Shown here one piece after another: positions 5,546-10,017 of a stretch of DNA of 10,017 nucleotides; position 1 is the stretch's first letter, and every line of letters starts with the position of its first letter. Location of the stretch: contig JAITSG010000068.1 of assembly GCA_031288035.1 (NCBI GenBank), positions 1 through 10,017 of the forward strand, written 5' to 3'. Origin of the DNA: Rickettsiales bacterium. Lineage in GTDB: Bacteria; Pseudomonadota; Alphaproteobacteria; Rs-D84; CACZYB01. Under the pieces are notes generated by a model. It searched no databases. It was not told the DNA's origin and was given only the letters and a program-made list of their open reading frames with translations. Both the position numbers and the translations under genes were made by a program.

Positions 5546-6835
5546 ATGAGGATAATACGCACGATACTGCTGGCCGCGGCTATAGCGGCCGGGCAAGCCG
5601 CGCCCGCGAGGACAATGCTGTCGCAGGTGCGCGCCGGACGGCCGGACGCGGCGACGAGCCGCATAGTCGTGGAATCGAGCTCCGTCCCGGAGTACAACAT
5701 ATTCTACCTCGACTCGCCCCGGCGCGTGGTGGCCGACATAATGGACGGCGACATAAACGGGATCCGCCGCGATCTGGCCGCGCTAAACGAAATAAGCGAC
5801 TTCCGCGCGGGCGTGCTGGACAACGGCGCAGCCAGGCTCGTGTTCGAGCTAGACGCGCCCAAGAAGATAACCAGGCCGCTAGTCCTGGATCCGATCCCGG
5901 GCTCAAAATCGTACAGGTTCTGCATAGACCTGGTGGACGCGGACGCGAAGGAATTCTCGGTCCTCGTGTCCTCGCGCAAGTCGTTCTCGTCGGTGAAGTT
6001 CGACCTTCCCGCGCCGAATTTCCCAAAGATTCCCGGAGCGCAGGCGGCTGTTCAGCCCGCCGTACAGGCGGCCCAGGCCGCAGCCGCACAGCCGGCCGCT
6101 TCCCCGGCGCCGAAGCCGCTCCAGCCGCTCCCTGCGCCGAAGCCCGAGGCTCCGCCCAAGCCGGCCAAGCGCGTAATAGTCCTAGACCCCGGGCACGGCG
6201 GACGCGACCCGGGCACCATTGGACGCGGCGGAACGAAGGAAAAGGACATAGTCCTAGCCGTCGCGAAACAGCTGCGCGACGTGCTCAAAAAAAATCCGAA
6301 ACACGAAGTCCTGATGACGCGCGAGGGCGACACATTCGTGCCGCTTCGCGAACGCGCGGCCATAGGCGAAAAACACAGCGCCCGCCTGTTCATATCGATA
6401 CACGTCAACAGCTCGCCCAGGCCCGCGGCGAAGGGATTTTCCATATACACGCTCTCGGAACGCGCGAGCGACGAGGAAAGCCGCAGGATAGCCGAGGCCG
6501 AAAACTCGGCCGACCTTACCGGAGTGGACACGTTCGCGGCGTACGACCCGGTGACGAAAAACATCCTAGGCGACCTCCTGCAGATGAAGGTCAAGGAAGA
6601 ATCCGCCAAGTTCGCCGACGAAACCGTCCGGCACATGCAGAAGAACGTGCAGTGCCTCGACCGCCCGAACCTCGAGGCCCCGTTCACCGTGCTGCGCTCC
6701 GTCACGCCGAGCGTCCTGGTCGAAATAGGGTTCATGAGCAACAGGGCCGAGGAACAGCTCCTCCGGCTCAAAAGCCACAGGGACAAGATAGTCGCCGGGC
6801 TAGCCCTGGCCGTGAACAACTTCTTCAAGGATTGA
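5546..6835 (+). CDS. N-acetylmuramoyl-L-alanine amidase, AMIN + Amidase_3 (AmiC-type)
   Basis: This 429-residue periplasmic zinc amidase cleaves the amide bond between MurNAc and L-Ala of the peptide stem, usually during daughter-cell separation. It has a signal peptide (about residues 1-21), an AMIN-like targeting domain (about 25-145, with YLDSPRRVVADIMD and ARLVFELDAPKKI), a Pro/Ala linker (about 160-208) and an Amidase_3 domain (about 209-429). Zinc ligands are visible as H217 in LDPGHGGRDPG, E232 in GTKEKDI and H286 in FISIHVNSS, with the catalytic E383 in VLVEIGFMSN. The segment between H286 and E383 includes the region that forms the autoinhibitory helix in EnvC/NlpD-activated AmiB/AmiC enzymes, so regulation by an activator is plausible. 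It starts 24 bases after mtaB but has its own promoter. No clear terminator follows. Confidence 0.93.
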   Translation: MRIIRTILLAAAIAAGQAAPARTMLSQVRAGRPDAATSRIVVESSSVPEYNIFYLDSPRRVVADIMDGDINGIRRDLAALNEISDFRAGVLDNGAARLVFELDAPKKITRPLVLDPIPGSKSYRFCIDLVDADAKEFSVLVSSRKSFSSVKFDLPAPNFPKIPGAQAAVQPAVQAAQAAAAQPAASPAPKPLQPLPAPKPEAPPKPAKRVIVLDPGHGGRDPGTIGRGGTKEKDIVLAVAKQLRDVLKKNPKHEVLMTREGDTFVPLRERAAIGEKHSARLFISIHVNSSPRPAAKGFSIYTLSERASDEESRRIAEAENSADLTGVDTFAAYDPVTKNILGDLLQMKVKEESAKFADETVRHMQKNVQCLDRPNLEAPFTVLRSVTPSVLVEIGFMSNRAEEQLLRLKSHRDKIVAGLALAVNNFFKD

Positions 6836-6917
6836 AAAGCCGGTTGACGGAAGGCCGGGGGCCACTGCGACCTACCCCGTCGTTCCCGCGGCTTGTCGCA
6901 GAAATGACAAATATAGT

Positions 6918-7008
6918 AAATCCCCTTGCGGTTTTTCCGCAATTGCGTACGATAAGAACCGGAATTCCAGGGGAAGCATCATGGATAACACACCCAAATA
7001 CACGCATA
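6918..7008 (+). repeat. Upstream copy of a duplicated promoter-leader-start segment
   Basis: From AAATCCCCTTGC (6918) to the ATG at 6981 this segment aligns without gaps to 7305-7370 (offset 387). By hand count 45 of 63 bases upstream of the ATG are identical, and 17 of the 18 differences are transitions. Similarity fades over the first 10-15 codons of the two genes. Confidence 0.75.
6926..6953 (+). promoter_or_regulatory. Promoter of the 62-codon orphan gene, -35 within an inverted repeat
   Basis: The -35 element TTGCGG (6926-6931) and a poor -10 TACGAT (6948-6953) are separated by 16 bases, matching the spacing of the paralogous promoter at 7313-7340. The -35 is the left arm of a perfect 6-bp inverted repeat, TTGCGG-TTTTT-CCGCAA (6926-6942). 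That could be an operator or could simply lower activity. Confidence 0.45.
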
Positions 7009-7169
7009 ACATAAAAAAGCCTATTTCGGATTTTAAGTACGCTCCTTCATTAATGACGACAGAGGAAATACAAGAAGAATTACAGAAGCTATCGGGCGAC
7101 AACTTCTTTTATTTTGATAAAATAAGAAAGACGATATTAGAAGATGCATTGTATTGGAGGAAAAAATAG
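6981..7169 (+). CDS. Small hypothetical protein, 62 residues
   Basis: I do not recognise the product. It starts MDNTPKYTHNIKKPISDFKY and continues with two probable amphipathic helices (TTEEIQEELQKLSGD and YFDKIRKTILEDALYWRKK). It has no signal peptide or membrane span. Translation evidence is fair: GGGGA lies 6 bases before the ATG, and a promoter homologous to that of the next gene is positioned correctly. Base composition is much more AT-rich than the amidase gene before it, which hints at separate origin. The first eleven residues (MDNTPKYTHNI) resemble those of the flavoprotein downstream (MDDIKKYLDII), so the 5' end was probably duplicated with the promoter. It could be a degraded or newly formed gene. 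Confidence 0.5.
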   Translation: MDNTPKYTHNIKKPISDFKYAPSLMTTEEIQEELQKLSGDNFFYFDKIRKTILEDALYWRKK

Positions 7170-7177
7170 CGGCGCCC

Positions 7178-7191
7178 CGTTTTCCGAAACG
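7178..7191 (+). other. Short hairpin after the 62-codon gene
   Basis: CGTTT (7178-7182) and AAACG (7187-7191) form a 5-bp stem with a 4-base loop nine bases after the stop codon. No T-tract follows, so it is not a convincing intrinsic terminator. Confidence 0.25.
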
Positions 7192-7244
7192 ACGCATGTA
7201 ATTTCCCTTGCCGCGCGCTTCCCGCTTTCCGGCTTCGCTACGCT

Positions 7245-7280
7245 ACGCCGAGACAAGTCGTTACGCCGGGGCAAGTCGCG
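7245..7280 (+). repeat. Two adjacent copies of an 18-bp repeat
   Basis: ACGCCGAGACAAGTCGTT (7245-7262) is followed directly by ACGCCGGGGCAAGTCGCG (7263-7280); 14 of 18 positions match. It lies in the 135-base gap before the second copy of the duplicated promoter. Confidence 0.45.
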
Positions 7281-7304
7281 GCAGGCATGGCATGGAAACC
7301 CGGC

Positions 7305-7395
7305 AAATCCCCTTGCAATTTCTCCGCAACCGCATATAATAAAAACGGAAACTTTAGGGAGAGCGCCATGGACGACATAAAGAAATACCTGGATA
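7305..7395 (+). repeat. Downstream copy of the duplicated promoter-leader-start segment
   Basis: This is the partner of 6918-7008. The first 12 bases (AAATCCCCTTGC) are identical and the remainder to the ATG is ungapped. This copy retains the perfect TATAAT, so it is probably closer to the functional ancestor. Confidence 0.75.
7313..7340 (+). promoter_or_regulatory. Promoter of the PNPOx-like gene
   Basis: TTGCAA (7313-7318) and a perfect TATAAT (7335-7340) are separated by 16 bases. The inferred start near 7347 leaves a leader of about 21 bases containing GGGAG. Confidence 0.65.
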
Positions 7396-7796
7396 TTATA
7401 ACAAAAACAAACGAAATCGCCTTGGCGACCTCCATCGACAACGTCCCGAATGTCAGAATCTTGAACGTCATCGTAAAACCGGAACAGCCGCAAATCCTTT
7501 ATTTCGCATCAGACCGCTCCTGCCGCAAAGTGTCGGAATTCGCGCAAAATAACGCCGTCGCCTTCACTTCCGTCCCTCACGGCGAAATCGCGCATGTCCG
7601 CTCCAACAAATCGTCCGTGCAAAAAAGCAAACTGACATTAGCGGACGTGCAAGGGCAATTGATCGCTACGATTCCGGGATATGACGAAACAATCGCAGCC
7701 ATAGGCGAAACATTGGATATATTCGAAATCCACGTAAAAGAAGCGGTTGTCATACCCAGCATAGATGAAAACGAACTAGCATTCATAAAATTCTGA
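7368..7796 (+). CDS. Pyridoxamine 5'-phosphate oxidase-like flavin-binding split-barrel protein
   Basis: This 142-residue protein has the size and pattern of the small single-domain PNPOx-like family, which binds FMN or related flavin cofactors and reduces varied substrates. Residues 1-30 (MDDIKKYLDIITKTNEIALATSIDNVPNVR) show the usual N-terminal helix and then the xIALATSxxNxPxVR strand. ILYFASDRSCRKVSEFAQNNAVAFT is the typical strand-helix-strand with the Lys that contacts the flavin phosphate. The C-terminal part (LADVQGQLIATI and IFEIHVKEAVV) completes the barrel. The ATG at 7368 is supported by GGGAG 6 bases upstream and by the promoter. The substrate cannot be inferred; it is not close enough to PdxH to assign vitamin B6 synthesis. 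Confidence 0.8.
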   Translation: MDDIKKYLDIITKTNEIALATSIDNVPNVRILNVIVKPEQPQILYFASDRSCRKVSEFAQNNAVAFTSVPHGEIAHVRSNKSSVQKSKLTLADVQGQLIATIPGYDETIAAIGETLDIFEIHVKEAVVIPSIDENELAFIKF

Positions 7797-7826
7797 GATT
7801 TCCGCCGCGGCTCCCCAGGCCGGGCC

Positions 7827-7854
7827 GGGGACGACGACAAAACAACCCGTCCCC
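7827..7854 (+). other. 7-bp hairpin downstream of the PNPOx-like gene
   Basis: GGGGACG (7827-7833) and CGTCCCC (7848-7854) form a perfect stem with a 14-base A/C-rich loop, 30 bases after the stop codon. No T-tract follows, so it may stabilise the mRNA 3' end or be incidental; a Rho-independent terminator is not supported. Confidence 0.3.
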
Positions 7855-7904
7855 TCCCGCGAAGGCCGGGAACGGCGGCATCGCTCCTCCCGCCCCGTTT
7901 TCCC

Positions 7905-7933
7905 TTGCATAAAAAAAACGCGGCCTATATAAT
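7905..7933 (+). promoter_or_regulatory. Strong promoter of the Cys-rich secreted protein gene
   Basis: TTGCAT (7905-7910) and a perfect TATAAT (7928-7933) are separated by 17 bases that begin with an A-tract (7911-7918). The inferred start near 7940 leaves a leader of about 14 bases consisting almost entirely of the Shine-Dalgarno region. Confidence 0.7.
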
Positions 7934-7953
7934 CGACCGGGAGGAGAGAGAAT

Positions 7954-10017
7954 TTGAAAAAAATTCTTGGATTTTTCATAGCAAGCGCGGCCCTCGCGCC
8001 CATAATCGCGCCCGGTTCCGCCATTCGCGCCGCGCGGGTGACGGAGCGCGCGGCCTCGACCGGAAGCGGCAGGGGAGGCAACGCCCGCGTCAAGCGCGTC
8101 ATGAAGCCCACGGCAAAACAGTGCTCCACTGAAATCGAATACTGCATAAACTACTACTGCTCCGGCGGAGATTCGATCGGCGGGGACAAAAGCTATGTCG
8201 ACGTGTGCGGCGGGCGCCCGGCCTCGGCCATAAAACCCGGCGTCGAATCGTGCCTGAGGTCGCGCACCATAATCAAAAGCATAGACTATTCCACATGCAG
8301 CACCCTCATCCAGGCGCAGGTGCAGGCCGCGATAGCCGACTGGGCACAGCACGACGCGAACGTCAAGTACGCCTCGGCCGAATGCAAGAAACAGCAGGAA
8401 GCCCTCGGCTTCGCGAAAAAATGCCACTCCGCCCTGCTGGCCAGCGACGGAGCGCAGTCGAACGCGCTTAGGTCCAAGCTCGAATCCCTGTGCGGACGGC
8501 CGGCCGGCGGAACGGACGAGATGCTTGGCCGCTTCTACAACGCCGGCGCGTACGGATATTCCGACCTGCAGGCGCAAAACGACCTTATGACCACCGGACA
8601 GGCCGGGGCGCGGCGCGAAAACTGGCGCCAGACGGCCGACGCCGTCCTGGTCGGCTATTCAGAAATGGCGGAACTGGCCTGCGGATTCGAAAACTATTCC
8701 ATCACGAAAGTAAACCAATACCAGCTCGACAGCCGCGACAACGTCGCCATGGCCGGCGCGAAGGCGGAGGCCGCGGCACTCGGCCAACTCAAAGCCGAGC
8801 GGCAGGTCGCCGAAATGTACAGGAAGCAGGACTGCCTCGCACGCGCGCTTCCCGCCAACGCCAACCATTGGGAGTGGATAGAGGGCGGCGATCCCGCCTG
8901 CCGCGTGGCGTGCGCCGGCGGATACGTGCGGCAGGGCTCCGAATCGTGCATGGCGCAGCACTCGAAGCTGGACACGTCGCCCATGGCCGTGGCGGCGCCG
9001 TTCTTCGGCATAAACCTGGGCCAGGAGCCGGAGCACATAACCAGCCGCGACCTTAGGCCCGAGGTGAAACCCGCGCCCGCCGTTCCCGCGGAAAAGGACA
9101 ATCCAGATCCGAAGCCGGACGACGACAAGGGCGGCGTAAACTGCGCCACCTGCTCGTGCTCGAACGCCGAATGCAAGGCCAAGTGCGCGAAATGCAACAG
9201 GAAAGGAGGCGACTCATGCGCGGATTGCCCTCAACACGCGTACGGCAGCGATGCCTATAACAATGCTTCCGACGACTATTGGATAGGAAAGCTAAAGTGC
9301 AGATATGAAAAGCAGTGCTGCATATTTGGAGGGCCTTTCGCACCCGGCGACGCGACGACGGAAAACAAGCGCCTGATAAGGGCCGGGATAGATAAAAAAA
9401 TACTTACGGCGACGTGGACGTACAGGCTGTGCGAATCCGACGGCAAGACATATGCCCATACCGCGACGCAGGGAGGAGGCGGAGGGAACTGCAAATGTAG
9501 CAACGATACGAGTACTGACGATAAATTCGTTGAAAGCCTCGAATGTCGGGCGCTTGATAATACGAACTGTTGCATTTACAATTCTACGCTTAACACCGAT
9601 AAGATACGAAATAATGGTTTAATCGGCACATGGCGTTTCTGCAACGGCGGCGGGACGTTCACATGGCCGGAAAATCCAGATCCGGCAGTGGGAGGAGATG
9701 ACTATAAGGATCATATCTGCACCCGTATAAATGGACTTATCAATCAAAATAACTTCAACGATCTTAGGGCGTTCGCGTATGAAAAACTCCCGAACAACGA
9801 ATCTATGGAACCTTGGATTACCTCGAAATTCCCGAACGCAGTAAGTGCATATCGCACTACATATCTTACATATGCGAACTTAGGATTGGTTGGCGGCACC
9901 ATACAAGTAGACGCGAAGTGTTTGGCTGACGGACTGCGCCAAACCGCGGCAGAAATAGGATGTTCCGGCATACCGATCGTAGATATGATTGGCATAGATT
10001 GCTCGGAAATGCAACCG
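7954..10017 (+). CDS. Large Cys-rich secreted protein, TTG start, 3' end outside window
   Basis: The frame is open for 688 codons from a TTG at 7954 to the window end, with no stop. GGAGGAG ends about 7 bases before the TTG, after a strong promoter. The N-terminus (KKILGFFIASAALAPIIAPGSA) is a good Sec signal peptide, so the protein is exported. I count 36 Cys. Residues about 50-340 are Cys-spaced and helical, ending in CRVACAGGYVRQGSESC. A Pro/Asp linker follows (about 368-392), then an eight-Cys cluster (397-425). Two diverged modules come next: C449, CC455-456, TW487-488, C493 and C531, CC539-540, TW559-560, C563. A Gly-rich stretch (about 507-512) and C513/C515 separate them. Disulfide bonding is likely if it is periplasmic or surface-exposed. 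No known family is recognised. GC content falls towards the 3' end. Confidence 0.8.
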   Translation, partial: MKKILGFFIASAALAPIIAPGSAIRAARVTERAASTGSGRGGNARVKRVMKPTAKQCSTEIEYCINYYCSGGDSIGGDKSYVDVCGGRPASAIKPGVESCLRSRTIIKSIDYSTCSTLIQAQVQAAIADWAQHDANVKYASAECKKQQEALGFAKKCHSALLASDGAQSNALRSKLESLCGRPAGGTDEMLGRFYNAGAYGYSDLQAQNDLMTTGQAGARRENWRQTADAVLVGYSEMAELACGFENYSITKVNQYQLDSRDNVAMAGAKAEAAALGQLKAERQVAEMYRKQDCLARALPANANHWEWIEGGDPACRVACAGGYVRQGSESCMAQHSKLDTSPMAVAAPFFGINLGQEPEHITSRDLRPEVKPAPAVPAEKDNPDPKPDDDKGGVNCATCSCSNAECKAKCAKCNRKGGDSCADCPQHAYGSDAYNNASDDYWIGKLKCRYEKQCCIFGGPFAPGDATTENKRLIRAGIDKKILTATWTYRLCESDGKTYAHTATQGGGGGNCKCSNDTSTDDKFVESLECRALDNTNCCIYNSTLNTDKIRNNGLIGTWRFCNGGGTFTWPENPDPAVGGDDYKDHICTRINGLINQNNFNDLRAFAYEKLPNNESMEPWITSKFPNAVSAYRTTYLTYANLGLVGGTIQVDAKCLADGLRQTAAEIGCSGIPIVDMIGIDCSEMQP

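Noticed and set aside
6866..6900. Inverted repeat TGCGAC / GTCGCA after the amidase gene as a terminator
   Set aside because: The loop is 23 bases and no T-tract follows; at most it is a weak secondary structure.
6872..7471. Two minus-strand open frames (6872-7102 and 7238-7471) whose peptides resemble each other (YAIAEKPQGDL and YAVAEKLQGDL)
   Set aside because: The similarity follows automatically from the ungapped duplicated promoter region read in reverse. Neither frame has a convincing start signal, and both lie over better-supported plus-strand genes.
7783..8577. 264-codon minus-strand open frame and a shorter one at 7776-8147
   Set aside because: They are antisense to the strong promoter and signal peptide of the Cys-rich gene, and they show no domain and no ribosome binding site.
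1..10017. tRNA, rRNA, CRISPR array, insertion sequence or phage attachment site
   Set aside because: I saw no cloverleaf-like segment, regularly spaced direct repeats, transposase-like frame or terminal inverted repeats.

Overview
The window looks like chromosomal DNA of a Gram-negative bacterium, most likely an alphaproteobacterium of the reduced, host-associated or metagenomic kind. This is inferred from family content (LptC, an outer-membrane barrel, an alphaproteobacterial-style OmpA-like protein, rpoZ) and from high-GC, ATA-tolerant codon use; no rRNA or tRNA gene is present to confirm it. There is no CRISPR array or insertion sequence, and no gene-free stretch longer than 300 bases.

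Bases 1-3561: the 3' end of a plus-strand outer-membrane beta-barrel gene converges, with 8 bases between stop codons, on a five-gene minus-strand operon. Read from its promoter at about 3561, the operon is rpoZ, a SIMPL/DUF541 envelope protein, an inositol-monophosphatase-family protein that has lost most metal ligands, a degenerate OmpA-like periplasmic protein, and lptC. It joins one RNA polymerase subunit to four mostly envelope-related genes.

Bases 3562-6835: an unrecognised 119-residue minus-strand gene is divergent from mtaB (tRNA ms2t6A37 methylthiotransferase). The two promoters flank a palindrome. mtaB appears to be entered by translational coupling from a six-codon leader ORF. A near-consensus promoter in the last codons of mtaB drives an AMIN-Amidase_3 cell-wall amidase.

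Bases 6836-7796: a 62-codon orphan gene and a pyridoxamine-5'-phosphate-oxidase-like flavoprotein gene have homologous, ungapped promoter-leader-start regions whose differences are nearly all transitions.

Bases 7797-10017: a strong promoter precedes a TTG-started secreted Cys-rich protein of at least 688 residues that runs off the window. It is easy to miss because it starts with TTG and its stop is outside. It contains an eight-Cys cluster and two diverged copies of a C...CC...TW...C module.

Promoters are compact. Five of seven candidates have a CTTGC-type -35 element, and inferred leaders are only about 9-26 nt to the first start codon.
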